Positions 23,186 to 35,600 of a stretch of DNA of 64,000 nt are shown here, in pieces. The translations under genes were made by a program, and so were the position numbers. The DNA lies in NCBI GenBank assembly GCA_015478945.1, contig JABUQX010078552.1, positions 1 to 64,000 on the forward strand. The letters are read 5' to 3'. Numbering within the stretch: position 1 is the stretch's first letter; each line of letters starts with the position of its first letter. The notes under the pieces were generated by a model. That model was not told the origin of the DNA, did not search any database, and worked only from the letters and a program-made list of their open reading frames with translations. This DNA is from Trachelipus rathkii (taxonomy: Eukaryota > Arthropoda > Malacostraca > Isopoda > Trachelipodidae).

Positions 23186-25195
23186 ACAGTATATAAGGGA
23201 GAGAACAAATCGCAATGATATGATACATGTCTTTGGTAAAGGATATATATTAAAACATATAATACAACTATGAAATAAAGAGTAATATGGGACATACAAT
23301 GAATGTAAAAGAAGGAATGGGTTTAGTTAATGTAAATCATACCTACGATGGTAGTTAACTTTCTCTGTCGTAGACGATCTACTGTGCATAGGGTCTGGAA
23401 TTATCCCTCATCAAGCTCAACAATAGTCGGTCATCATATTGATATCCCACTTGCGCTGGTAACGTTTCCTTCATGAGCTTTTTAGATCTTGTGGAACGTT
23501 CACTCCTGCTCTCATCACTAGCATCGCCTAGGTTATCCGGTAAATTTTCTTAGGTGAGAATGTAAGTAGTGCAACTTTATATTATTTCTACCATCATGAA
23601 AATGAAACTGTCTAGCAGTTCTGTACAATTGTTATGTGGTTCTCTGCTTCTGTTCCCACAAAAATCTGTGCTACATCTAGAATAAAGCATTTCCAGCTTT
23701 GCGTCTAACATCAGTCATGTTGTAGCAAAGGCAGAATCACGGGAGGAGTCACGGTAGCGGCATCAAAAATCCCAGCTTTTTCTTTCTCGTCACTCAGACC
23801 AGGAACGTTGAGCAATACTATAAGCGGAAGCATTCACATCATGGTCCAGGGCCTTCACAAGAAGTCTTCCATCAAACCAAAAGTTTATTATGTATAAGTA
23901 GAGTAAGATGATGTTTCGCCTCTGTAAACAAGTGGTTTCACGTACGATGTTCTGTCACCTGGCGTCAAGGTTCCTCGGTCTCCATTCTCTTTTGGTCCAG
24001 TGATCCTTTGCGCCCGGCTGTCCAATGCAGGGAAGCAGGATATTTAGGTGAAACCTGCTTGCTGACCGAACAGAATGTTTACCATTTTGAGGTCGAACCA
24101 TATTTACCATCCATGGTACCTGATATTGTAGCCTCTCAAACTGTCTTGATTTTTGCATACTCCTCTATCATCCATACCATCCTACTGGAACAGAAGCATA
24201 CCTTTTGCGTTGTGTAACAAAACACATTTAAAAATGCTCTTGGAAGTGTCAGATAAACAGGTCGCCATTTCGCTGGCATCGTAATAATGCTTGGGAGTCG
24301 ATAGCGAGTAAGTAGGTTCCAGCAATTCATGCAACACACAAGTTCTCTGACGTGGAGAGCCTCCGCAGCTCTGCTTTCTCTGTTACGATAAAATGTTTTC
24401 TTGTGCCATGGTCCAGTAGTCTTTTTCATGCAACCTGAAGCCAAACAGCTCATGTCTTTACTTGCAAATAAATCTCCTTTACAAAGATATCTTCTGTTCA
24501 CCTTGGGTGAACAATGACGGACCATCCGAACTGTATTTCAGATGGATTGTATGACATCATCCAGGTCAATTGGCATCCATACATGTAGAGATACTAAAGT
24601 TACCACATGCTTCCCGAATATCGACCGCGGTCAACTTGCTGGTCTGTAGAGTATATGCGGAAGGGGTAACGTCTATATCAGCACGTGGTGCAGACAACAT
24701 GAACCAAATTTTGTCATATCTAGAGTATATTGCAAAATAGGGATATCTGTATTGCAAACGAAAAACGGGATGTGACAGCAAATCGAGAACTGGAATAACA
24801 TTATGGAATCAGCACTCGAACAGTGGAAACCTATATTATTTCGCGTGACAAAAAAGGTACTAAGTCACAATTGCAGAGAATTTTCCACCTTTTTTGTGTT
24901 GACCGCAACGTAGGTAGGTTTCTGTGTTTAATATTTTTCCTCCGACACCTAATTTAATGGATGATCCGCGAAGCTCAGATACATTTATGAAAATAACCTA
25001 CTTCGCCTGGTATTACGGAATAGATCGAAGTGTGATTATTCGGACTCGAATATTTTACAATTCAGAGTTCTCCTGGAGATACTCTCTCACGCACACATCG
25101 GTATTCACGGATATTTCGGGCTCTCACTATATTTGGCCATGCACATTCCGCGGTAAATATATTAATATAAAGACTTATCTCTGCGATACTTAGAG
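23186..25195. other. Mixed unique sequence carrying a possible transposase relic
   Basis: Moderate GC compared with the neighbours. It contains the possible piggyBac-like piece described separately. The plus-strand frame at 24924-25193 has no recognised domain. Otherwise nothing supportable. Confidence 0.4.
23950..24540 (-). pseudogene. Possible piggyBac-like transposase relic
   Basis: In the minus-strand frame spanning 24382-24182 (67 codons), VLHELLEPTYSLSTPKHYY is followed by ASEMATCLSDTSKSI and then HNAKGM. The layout resembles the piggyBac transposase stretch 'LLEPL..GYHLY.DN(Y/F)YTSPELA..L......GTVR.NRKGMP'. The famous arginines and the 'GT' are not preserved, and the flanking frames (129 codons at 24136-24525; 67 codons at 23955-24158) look like alternative readings. 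No TTAA-flanked terminal repeats were found. It could equally be another unrecognised coding relic. Confidence 0.33.
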
Positions 25196-25350
25196 TTTAA
25201 ATATAATTTAAATATTTTAATATATATTCTTTGATGCTGAAGTCAGCAAGTTAATATAGCATGAGAATATATATATAGTAATATGTATATATCGAGTGGA
25301 TTAATATGAATTTATATGATTTATTCCATATTTAATATAATATATATTAT
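25195..25350. repeat. TA-rich tract
   Basis: Short imperfect TA/TAA runs with AT-rich filler. No coding content. Confidence 0.6.
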
Positions 25351-27880
25351 TATACATAGTGTTTATCATGTACATTAGTTATAGTTCTTCGTAAAACAGA
25401 TTATATTTATTATAATTGTTCCCGATATTATAATATATTCATGAGGGATTTTTATCATATTATTTGATATTATTTAGTAGCTTTATATTTTAGAAGAAAA
25501 TATGATATAGCAATAATATTCATAGATTAGGTATGCAATACTTAAACGATAGTAGTACTGTATAGAACTAGTATTCTTATCACTCTCACCCTTTTTTCCC
25601 CAAGAGCATGAGTAGTAAGGTGACTGCTAAATGCAGTTCAGAAAGAAAAACTCATAAGAATAAGTGACAAAAGACCTAGAGAGGTAGAGCCAGTACATTG
25701 ATATTATTTAAGCAGAGTGTACGTCGACGTCGACAGAAAATCCGATCCCTAGAAGCTCTTCACGGACTCGTGAGTAGACGAACCCAACTACTGGTAAATT
25801 CGATCATGTATCACATGTTTCAATCTCTTGGTCGAGATTGCCAGAGTACCTGGATGGGATGTGGGCCTACGTCCACTCACATACACCTCACCAACACCTC
25901 GCATCTCATTCCTATTATGCAACTCACAGTTCTAGTTCATCTGGTCCCTCTGCTCAAACACTACATTTCTGCCATCTCTTCACACATTCGGCTAAGTTAG
26001 GTGTGAGACAATCCACACTCTTTTCTCGGTCTACAGCGAGTCGTTCTTCCACCGAACACTACTACCATGAATACATTCCGATTAAGCCAATCAGACTATC
26101 TTTAAATCCTTTCCTCAACAACTTCAAGATCTCATACAACATTTCATATTTATGTTCTCTCTGATTTACACGTTTCTTCATACAGCACTTTCAATGGCCA
26201 ACTCTCCGATGAGTTACATTGTTGTCCAATATGATGTAATCAAATGCTAATCTCACACTAGCAATCCTAACTAGAGAAGACCTATGTCCACTGAACACGA
26301 GTGCAACATTATAGATATTAATACCACTTCTTATCATGACATAGTCTTATCACTACTGAGAGTCAAAAAAACACGAGGTAAAAAACATATCCTCATGTAA
26401 AGACCTGCTACGGGACAAAGTGCACTGACCTTTCCAAATCGCTCTTTTAGCTATTGTGCAATCAACAGAATTTAACATTCGTCGATCCAGCCACGCTTTT
26501 CCTCAGCCATTCCAAGACTCTAACTTTCTACTAGGACACTACTGACTAACGATCTTTGATGGACCTTCCTCATGCAACATTATAACCGACTTGACACATA
26601 TTTAAGACTCAGACACGGTGTTCATATGGTGCACCACATTCTATACATATTATTTCAGCAACTTGAGAGGACCTGTCCTCACTACACACCATGAGAGTAC
26701 ACTTTACTTACAATTATCTGAGTCGGTTTTATGTTTCTCAGAATCCTTACCTATTCAATAAAACAGGCACACAGTTTGCAAACTCTTTCGTATCCAATTC
26801 CCTCGTCAAAGCGCGTTCAGATTTCGCTACCTAGCAAATAATGAACTGAAGATCATAGTCAGCATGCTAATAAATAAGGTTAGGAAGACAGTTTCGAGCC
26901 CGTCACAATTGAGGCTCCATATCTATCCTAATTCACTATCGTAGGACATCAATTTCCTAGTCGGACATCCCACGCTTCTTAAATCTATTCATAAACTCCA
27001 TACGACATAAGATCTGATATAAACAAGAGAGAGAAATATAAGACCTAACTCGATACCTCACTAGCTTTTTTAGCATCCGTAGTAACACCAAAGTCCAAGA
27101 CCTTCATGACACTTATCTACTATTACATATTACATCCATCGAGCTGTTCCTGCCTCTAGCTTATTGTGCACACATAACTTTTGAGTCCTCGGATTCAGAA
27201 GCAATACACGCACACCAATATCTAACTTGAACATAGAGATTAGAATAAGGACCTGCCATATGCAGCTTCACTAGGGTAACACACTATCAGCTTTGCACGC
27301 CTCGTTGAGAGTAATCCATAATATGCATAAAGTAAAATCTATTCTTCTTGTGTCTACACGTCATTGATATCTCAACCACTTGGTACTGTTTCAAGTGTAT
27401 AAGATTATGAACACACAACATCCTCTACCTCGATCCTAATACGCACCATCTGTACTATTATTCACCAATAGTATTACCAACAGATCACTTCGTACTGCAC
27501 TGCTTTGCGACCCAATATGAAGCAATATATTGTCTTGTCCCTTAACGGAGCACACTCTCAGGAAACCATAAAGATTATTGGTCCTATAGATATTTGCTAC
27601 AGCTTCCCTCTCGTTCATCTACCCTATAACACCCTTAGTCATTGAAAAGGTACTAGATTATCTCTGTGTCTCCATCGATTTCGTTTGAACGAATCCCTGC
27701 CATAAAGTCTATTAAGAAAAAAGCCGCTGCGAAGATGCAAATCAATTCATCCGATCATCGCTCGCCTACATATCTGATCAGGATATCAACTCAGTAATCC
27801 TCCGTGTTTTAAATCTCTGATACCTGCAGATACTTAACAATTTTTCTAAATCTACTTCTATCTACTCATTAACCCTCCTC
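25351..27880. other. C-rich/pyrimidine-biased block, no gene recognised
   Basis: From about 25700 the plus strand becomes C-rich and G-poor. Two overlapping plus-strand frames (25698-26000, 100 codons; 25838-26164, 108 codons) and one minus-strand frame (27436-27618, 60 codons) are open, but none shows a domain I recognise. The bias resembles that of the other retroelement-derived blocks in this window, so a decayed element is possible. Confidence 0.35.
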
Positions 27881-27945
27881 CTTGCTATATAATATATATA
27901 TCTAATATATATTAATAATATAATAATTATATATATATAAGTGTT
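27880..27945. repeat. Short (TA)n tract
   Basis: TA/TAA run separating the C-rich block from the purine-rich block. Confidence 0.75.
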
Positions 27946-28378
27946 ATAGAAGCAAAGAGTCGTTAGGAATATATATTGAAGTTATGACTGTTAGGTCGTC
28001 TGCATTCTATAATATAGAATAGATTTATAATCATATTGTATAGTGTGAACAATTAGAAAGCAAAGATATGAGTAACCAGCACATTTATGTACTAGGATAC
28101 TAACTGCATAGACGAGTTTCTTTAATTTATTTAAGGATGAATTATTACAAGGAGAGAGGAAACCCATCCATGCAAAAACAATTTTCCTTCTGTCATATAG
28201 GTAGATAATTCCTCTACTTCGTCCTCTGAAAGTTTCCACAAATCACGAATCGCCGCTCACCTAAGAATTCGAATCCCGTGTATTAACCTTCTTATTGGTG
28301 CAGTATAATTTAAAGTTTATAGTTTTCTCTTATTTTAGGGTCAGACTGTTGGGTTTAGTTAAACAGCTTATACTGTAA

Positions 28379-28465
28379 ATGACGAATGCGTATGTTCCAT
28401 TGTTTAATCTAACTAAGCTTCAATTAAGAGAAATGTGTAAATTGTTAGAATTATCTGCGTGGTAA
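28379..28465 (+). pseudogene. SAP-like N-terminal fragment
   Basis: ATG at 28379 opens 28 codons to a TAA at 28463. They contain LTKLQLREMCKLLEL then SAW, fitting the first helix and turn of a SAP domain ('LTKAQLKELCKLLGL...G.K.ELI.R'), a DNA-binding fold also seen at the start of some invertebrate retrotransposon gag proteins. Frames beyond the stop (GDRIKDRSYVV...) may continue it. Too short to be certain. Confidence 0.4.
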
Positions 28466-29456
28466 GAAGAGCAAAGAGGTGACCGGATAAAAGATAGATC
28501 ATACGTAGTGATTTGCAGTGCAAAAACGCATCCAAGAGAGCAAACTCTTGTTGGTTGCACGTCTTTCATTTGACATTTAGAATAGTTATTCTATTTTAAA
28601 GATGTCTCGCACAACTGACAATCTAAATATAGATCCTTCATAAACCCGCAAACACCGAATTACGATCTACAATTCATTATAGATTAGTAGAGTAATGCTT
28701 CTCTTCGACTCACAATTGATACTGAAAATATTAACAAATCTGACTCTCCGATTCTGCTTTCTAACTCATATATCACAATTATGGACACTACTATGAGGCT
28801 TCATTGTCTATCCACTAATAAAATAACGTAGATTCGTAAAGTTTATAAACCGTGATAGGAAATAAGAATAAAGGAAGTAACCACAAAATCAGACATAGTA
28901 CCTAGTCTGTAAAGTGAAAAACGAAGATAAGACAATTGGATATATCGAAAATTCTATCAGATGTTGTTTCTTGCTGGACATAATGGATAGAAAATAGATT
29001 ATATTCTCCGCTAGTAGAATATGTTACAATATTTAGGTGTAAAGGGCAAATCTATATATTTTAGTGAGATAATTTATCTAATGTAGAAGATCATCAAAAT
29101 CAGAAGAGAAAAGGATATCAATAACTTTAAGCGAATTTGTATGAAAAATATATTGAGCTAATGAGAAGGATCCACAATGATAAAGTTGATAAAATATAAG
29201 CATATAATTATTTAAAATACAAAGAAAAATTAATTAACGGAAGAAGTGATGAGAAATTATTATGTGACATAAAAATTGGAAGAGAAGTATTCGACCTGAG
29301 GTCTTGCAGCTAAGTGGTATTTACTGTAGTGGAAGATATCAGTTGTCTATCATGGTATAGTTGAAGACATTCAACCTTAATCTAAATAGAACATAAATAT
29401 CAAACTTACTTTATCGTAATTGCGAAATAAGGAGACAGGAACTAGAAGAGATTAAG

Positions 29457-30139
29457 ATGGCACTCTTGATCAATTTATTAAAAGTAGATAATAGTAAAGC
29501 ACGCAAGACAACTTGCATCATGGATTATGAAGAAAAAATCTAAGAAAAAGTTAATAAGTTTAACCTTGAAAGGATAAAAATCCTTATCACAATCCAGTAT
29601 GGGTGTATTCAAAATTCAAATGATTTATGCAGAATCGGTAATAACCATTTCGCAAATTCAAGTGTCCCCACAGGAGGTTTAATGATTAAGAGAGATTATT
29701 AGAAGAAATATCCATCAAAAGAAGTGATTACAAGATAATATGTAGGCAGAAATGATAGGAGAAGAAAGATATGAGAAAATGAAAAGATCCATACTGTCAG
29801 TTCATTAAAAGATAAGATAAAACATACGTGGCCATATGATATTCATTGAGGCTTTTATGACAACTGGTTGTCATCATATATTTGAGGAGAAGAAGGTTCT
29901 ATTAGCAGTTAATTCTGACAGAAGATATCCAAGCAGCACGCGGAAAAGCATTGACATCTACAAAGGAAGCATTTACTAGTGGCTGTGTAACTAGTATTGT
30001 GAAAGATCTCTTCAAAGGTGTTTGTGGTCCTATTTTGTCAACTAAATTAATGCTTGATTGGATTTTTAGCCCAAAAACAGTAGAATATGATGATAGATCT
30101 ATGCAAAAATTCACATTGCTTGGTGAAAAGGAACGATAA
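29457..30139 (+). pseudogene. Coding-like relic, family unknown
   Basis: From ATG 29457 one frame stays readable for about 80 codons with a single TAA at 29541. It includes KARKTTCIMDYEEKI and RIKILITIQYGCIQNSNDLC. A second stretch begins near 29840 (MIFIEAFMTTGCHHIFEEKK) and shifts frame near 29920. It then runs from 29951 to 30139 with TSTKEAFTSGCVTSIVKDLF and ILSTKLMLDWIFSPKTVEYD. The balanced amino-acid use and lack of low complexity argue that this was once protein-coding. I do not recognise the family and assign no function. Confidence 0.4.
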
Positions 30140-30849
30140 TGGACGATGGCATTAGAATAGACATGAGAAATAAATAAAATAGACAAGAAATGTTATCTGC
30201 AAACAAAAATGAAAGTAAAAATAATAATGTGAGAGAATTAGGTCATGTAGATTTAGACTATATAGATAAAAGGTCAATAAAAATTTCGTTTGTACAAAGA
30301 GAAATCAACCAAAGAATATTATGAGAAATTCACTAAAACTGAGCGAAGTATGGTAGTACTGATACATATTCTAACGGTAATGTGAATATTGTTGAGTGGA
30401 ACTGATAAGTTTTAGAGTTCAGCTTTTCGTTAGATAAGAGGATAAAAAAATAAGATAATTATAAGGAAGAGAAAAAAACCTTGATTAAAAAATGTAGTTA
30501 ATAAATACCGTTCAAAATGAATACGGCAGTACCGATTGGATCTCTACGTGGAAGAGCTTTTAGATGTATGTCGAGTTCCGTATGGACTTTGAGGATTTGT
30601 TAGAAGGAGAAAATATCTATCAGTGATTTATCACAACTTCAGCTAGCTGTTTTCATGGTCATTGTGTAATATTATCAAGAAACATAAATCACAAGAGAAT
30701 TATTGTAAAAATTGATTCTAGTTACAGTTGGTCTTCTCAAAAGTATAGTTTGCATGAGTACAGCTACATTCTTAAGAATTCCTCTATGAGTGCAAAATGA
30801 AGATAATACTATGTGAGAGTGAGTGTGATCAAAAGAGCATAAAGCTTAA

Positions 30850-31107
30850 TCGAAAGAGTCTTTTAGCAACGGTTTTATGTTGAGATATAGAATGCTTGAG
30901 GTTTTACTTCCTCTTAAAAGAACTGTCCTGGAAGTATTGAGGTATAAGTAAACCATTATCTCCAAAATAGTTGCAAATTTTAAGTGCTGGCAAGAAGAAA
31001 TTAGCTGTACTGATGCAAATGGGTTTGTTGACCCTAACACTCATCATTTAGATCTTTTGGAGAAACGTGTGGGTTTTACCCATTTCAAATATGGGATAAG
31101 AAGATAA
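30850..31107 (+). pseudogene. Coding-like relic, family unknown
   Basis: An 85-codon plus-strand stretch with one internal TAA. It reads as a leucine-rich amphipathic part (MLEVLLPLKRTVLEVLRYK) followed by IVANFKCWQEEISCTDANG and HHLDLLEKRVGFTHFKYG. No diagnostic motif of reverse transcriptase or RNase H was found, although its place between the SAP-like and integrase motifs is where pol would lie. Confidence 0.35.
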
Positions 31108-31679
31108 TTGGTTGGTATATAGAGATTTTAATGAGAAAGATATTGCATTCAGAAACGTTGTGTTGACAGGTCTACAAATATCATAAGTCTAGAGAAATGA
31201 CATTAAACGAAGATATTTCTAGAGATTACTAAATAAAATGACTATTCGATGAAATGTTGAAGGAGAACACCATATTGAGTTAAGCGATACGGGAGAAAGT
31301 ATATATAAGAGAAGGAGAAATAGAATGGGAGACCTGCGGAGGTTGTCGCCAGATTAGAAACATGGTCTGAAAACGGGACTAATTAGGAGAAATTATGTGG
31401 AAGTCATCCCGAACTTGTTTCTTTCCCAAGGAGGATGAGGAAAGAAGTGTGAGGTGCATCCTGAGACACAGGAATATAGATGGAGGAGGTGATGGGCCTA
31501 CAATACAAACTTAAAGACGAATCCAGTGTGAAGATGAATAGAAATCTAACAGATCAGAAGATACAAAAGATCCATTCCCAACAAAGAAACTTTAAATGAA
31601 AGGTATATATGTTGAGAAAAAATAATGGAGAAAAGTATATTTCAATATTAGTAGAGGAAAGCACAGTAAAAATTATATA

Positions 31680-32073
31680 ATGAAATTTAACGTCATAGAT
31701 TGGAGTGGTGAGATATTGTCTCGCCATGAGATGGACTTTGAAGATTATGTAAGATTTACTAAAAGTGTGAATGATGGTAGTAAAACGAATAGGACCAGGC
31801 AAAGAGAAAATATGAGGCTTGCAGAGTCAGATAGTAGCATTAGAATTGAGAGAAGCCAGAGAATTGTAGTCGGATAGGTTTCGCGAGCAAAGAATAAGGA
31901 AGCAAACAAAGAGCAGAATTAAGAAGTTGTGTATAGAAATAAGTGAGTTTATGAGTATGCACGATAGAATTAGGGACACAACAGGTCTCTATATAACAAT
32001 GGTTACTCAAATGGCTTCAAGTCAGTTATTACACATGTCAGAAAGAAAGTCTATCATTAACAGCAAAAGTTAA
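31680..32073 (+). pseudogene. Charged, probably coiled-coil coding relic
   Basis: ATG 31680 opens 65 codons (NVIDWSGEILSRHEMDFEDY, then an R/E/S-rich part). After a one-base shift near 31850 the frame continues as an arginine/lysine/glutamate-rich helix (REQRIRKQTKSRIKKLCIEI) and ends SSQLLHMSERKS at TAA 32071. Together this is about 130 residues of one likely protein. It is predicted by eye to be helical; the family is not recognised. Confidence 0.4.
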
Positions 32074-32339
32074 ATTAAAAAACAAAAGAATCGATACATT
32101 GATAATGCTACTAGTTGTAATGTAAAAAATCAAAAAACAAAATAATACTCAGAGGAGATAAAAAATGGTAATTAAAATATCTTGATAAGCTCATTGAGTG
32201 GTCCTTGTATGAGGATACAATGAAGAAAAGGCTTTTGTAACTGATCTACATCCGTGTTCAGTGTGAAATAATGAATATTATGCATGACATATGGTGCTTT
32301 TTACGATGTGATAGTAGAAAAGAGTGCGATATAAAGAGA

Positions 32340-32690
32340 GTACCTCCAGAAGAAAAAGTTAGAAAGCTTCAGATAATGAGCTGTATAACAAGCTCACTTA
32401 TAGAAGAAGAAAATTCAGAGACGTGATGGTAATAGTAAGGAAACTAGGAAAGCCGTTATACAGAATGAAACATGCTGCAGTAAGGACGCTATGAAGAGTG
32501 AGAATATTGAAAACCTAGAGTATTGCTGAGGTTATCAAGGAGTAAGAACTGAGAAATCTCTACGAAGTAATTATACCTGGAAGAATAAAGAGACAACTCG
32601 CAGATATAAGTGAAAGTGTACACCAGTGTCAAAACAGACATTTGTGCACTTAGCGGAGGGATGCCATGAGAAATGGATATAGAGTCGGTT
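32340..32690 (+). pseudogene. Retroelement integrase N-terminal zinc-binding relic
   Basis: The plus strand at about 32525-32600 reads GYQGVRTEKSLRSNYTWKN followed by KETTRRYK and KCT. When the neighbouring frame is read, CQNR follows. This matches the H-H-C-C zinc-binding domain of Ty3/gypsy integrases ('G(H)QGV..T..R(I)..NYTWKNM..DI..YV.KC..CQ.NK'). The second histidine is replaced by tyrosine. Upstream (32340-32440) PPEEKVRKLQIMSC fits the linker before the domain. The catalytic core expected downstream could not be read. Confidence 0.55.
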
Positions 32691-32699
32691 GAAAGATAG

Positions 32700-35600
32700 G
32701 CTTTAATAGACAATAAAGAGATATAAAGTACGTAAATATGAAAGAGTGAGGATGTGATAAAAGGAGATAGCTTTCAGTGAATATGAGTGTTCAGGACTGA
32801 TGAAAGGTTGGATCATGAAAAGAAGGAAGTCATCCTCTCGTAAATCACAAAAGAGATATTTGATTGAATATAGAAAATATATGGTTCTGTCCTGAATGAA
32901 AACCATATAGAAGAACGAAAATCAGGCATACATCACGCTTATCTATCAAAAAAGATGGAAATAGAAATTTATATGATCCATTCATATATTTGAATAAAAA
33001 TAGATACTGTGGACAGACGTTCTAGATATCACTTCGTCCTCCAATATGACCAATAGCCTACCCATGCAAGTGAATAAATTCATACATATTACTTCAACAA
33101 AATATGGAAAGTAGTCGAGGATATGTAGCACACTCATTAATCTTATTACGCATTAAAAAGATAATAATGATGAAAACTAAGAAACATTCGATCAGAATTA
33201 GGATAGATCGTTCCTACTAGGCATGAAATCGGATATTCTTATTATGATTCAAAGTCCTAATTTACAACATTAGTATCGATTTAAAGGCGGCAGAGTCCCA
33301 CAAATTACGAATTAAATTTAAAATATCGATGTTAGTCCTGGTAGAGTAAATAAAGTGAAAAAAGCAAGTTCATTGTTTCACATTTTTATAGTAATTCGAA
33401 GTAAAAAATGGAGGAAATTGAAGAAACGCAAATATTCTATCACCTGTAAGGTAAGATTCTTCTCATAAAATCTAGTAGGAGAGTGAAATGCCGTGTTGAT
33501 CACAGCACTTTCAGTCACTTTTTCTATCAACTGACTACTTTGTTGGAAGGTGCACATAAGCGATTAATACAGTGAAATCTTGGATATATTTTTCTGAGAA
33601 CTACAGAACTTTTCAAAAAGGATCGGAATACTTACATCTTCTACTCATATAGTGAACGCACATTTGTTTTAGTGATAAGAAATAAGCTAGAATTCACAGA
33701 TACCATAGAAAACGTATCCCATCCAATGAATAGTGTGTGAAGATTCTACTTATAGAATTACGAAAATAGGTAGAAAGACAAAAAAGTCAACACATAGGCA
33801 AACACCACATCTGACATGAGAGGAGGAGTGAAATCGAGAGTGTTTCGTGAGAATCTTTCAGACGGGAAACAAATTTAGACAGATAACAAATTATGAGAGA
33901 ATGTGTAGAAAGATGAGTCACACAATGTGTCAATCATTGTTTTTTATATATGTATATCAATTTTTAAATTTGCAAAGAATAAAGGAGAAGAAAGAAATAG
34001 ATAAACAACCGTCCAAGAACTCAATGTTCAGTGTTTAATACTATGTAAGTATAAAACTATATTAAATAATTAATATTTCCTGCAAACCATTTACATAATT
34101 TAAAATAATTAAATTAAAATTATGCAATGCATGAGTCTATATAAATTGTTCTTAAGAAGTATATATGTAGTGGAAAATATCCATTTAACCTCAAGACTTA
34201 CTCCAATTTTTTGAACTCTAAAACTCTTGAGCACCTTTATAATTTAAGTTTACTTCTCTCTTTGGTTGTGTTTAGGTCACAACTTATGATTTATAATGAT
34301 ATCACTCCATGTGTAAATCTAAAAATTCTCTTTTCATCCTTCTGAGCTTGGTAGTACTTGTGAACGCTAAGAACAGTAGGGATTATAATAATTTGATACT
34401 AATTTAATACTTCGATAATGCATAAAAATAAACGATCTCAAATAAATATGTGTTCTGCGGTCTAGCACTATTTGACAGCGAAACACCATATCATAAAAGA
34501 GCAATCAATCCTTGCAATGTGCATGCTAGACAATATCTAAATATAATCAATTTCTAGTATCTGAAATTGTTAAAGCATATACACGATCGTAGAGTAAACG
34601 CCACTATAATTCACTAACGATCAGAACATACATTCGGTGAATAAATACTACATTCCGTGTAATCAATAGAATATACTTTCATCAATTACTCATTACTCAT
34701 ACAACTTCATTAGTTACTCATATTGCTACGATTGGATTTTAGAAGCGAGTCATATTATTCTTTATGAGCATACATATAACAGGTAATAGAAATTGTAGAG
34801 CACATCCTCATAACCGATCAGCATGACTTTGCCAAACAATTTCGAAACTACTTGCTTATCAGTAGAATTACAGACCAAAAGAATATAACTTTGCAATATA
34901 GCTCATCTTTTCTCTGTTACCATTCACTCATAAAACAACTATATTTACGGTCATGCACAGTTATTCATAATGATCATTCTTAATAAAAATCATGACTACG
35001 AAACTAGTAAAAGATCTAATACAAAATATAATTCAACAAAAAAAATCTATATATTTATCTAAACAATAAAAAACTACAAAGATCAATTCTAACTCTCTCT
35101 ACTCGCTCCCTAACCCTCTCCACACCGCACGTGTTACATCTCATTCCCACTTCAATTCATTTTATCAAAGTGGTCGTTTATTTAATTCCTTCAGGAATGA
35201 AAACAAAAAATGTAATGATAGAATATTATTGCTATAAATTCAGATATGGCATAGTAACCTAGAGACTACTGGTCTTGGATTATAGATATGCCTAGAAAAT
35301 CTGCCAGTTCATATCTACATTTGCCATTTTTTTATTTTTTTAGACAAGAATAACTCGACCACAGCTCAACTGGCAGTGTAAGCAATTATTTGAAAATAAA
35401 CCTTTGGCATGATTTGTTTAAATATTTGTTTATAGTACTATCTACAAAACTGAAATAAACTGTTCAATATATAAATGAAGTAACCATTTTAAGAAGTCGA
35501 TTTGATAATGCGTGGGTGAATAGAGAATTATAGACAGATAATAGGGAAAAACATAATGATTAATATTAGTTATCAAATATTTAAAAAAACAAATTTATAT

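Larger units (their letters stand above)
28370..32700 (+). mobile_element. Decayed LTR retroelement body (plus strand)
   Basis: A purine-rich block in which coding-like plus-strand segments follow one another with stops and frame changes. They comprise a SAP-like N-terminal motif (28379-28465), open pieces at 29457-29699, 29951-30139, 30850-31107 and 31680-32073, and an integrase N-terminal zinc-binding motif (about 32525-32690). The integrase motif and the plus-strand purine bias point to an LTR retrotransposon or retrovirus-like element, most like Ty3/gypsy. I could not find a reverse transcriptase active-site motif, protease motif, LTRs or primer-binding site. The middle pieces remain unidentified and may belong to something else. 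Ends are approximate. Confidence 0.5.

Noticed and set aside
22841..23299. Longest open frame (152 codons, minus strand)
   Set aside because: It is a translation of the (TA)n array: almost only I and Y. Not a gene.
24880..25180. TATTTCGGGCTC and TTCGGACTCGAATATT words resembling the foldback or hAT ends
   Set aside because: Short, scattered matches without an inverted partner.
29457..32073. Endogenous DNA-virus gene cluster
   Set aside because: Considered because several relics are unfamiliar, but no viral signature could be named and the downstream integrase motif favours a retroelement.
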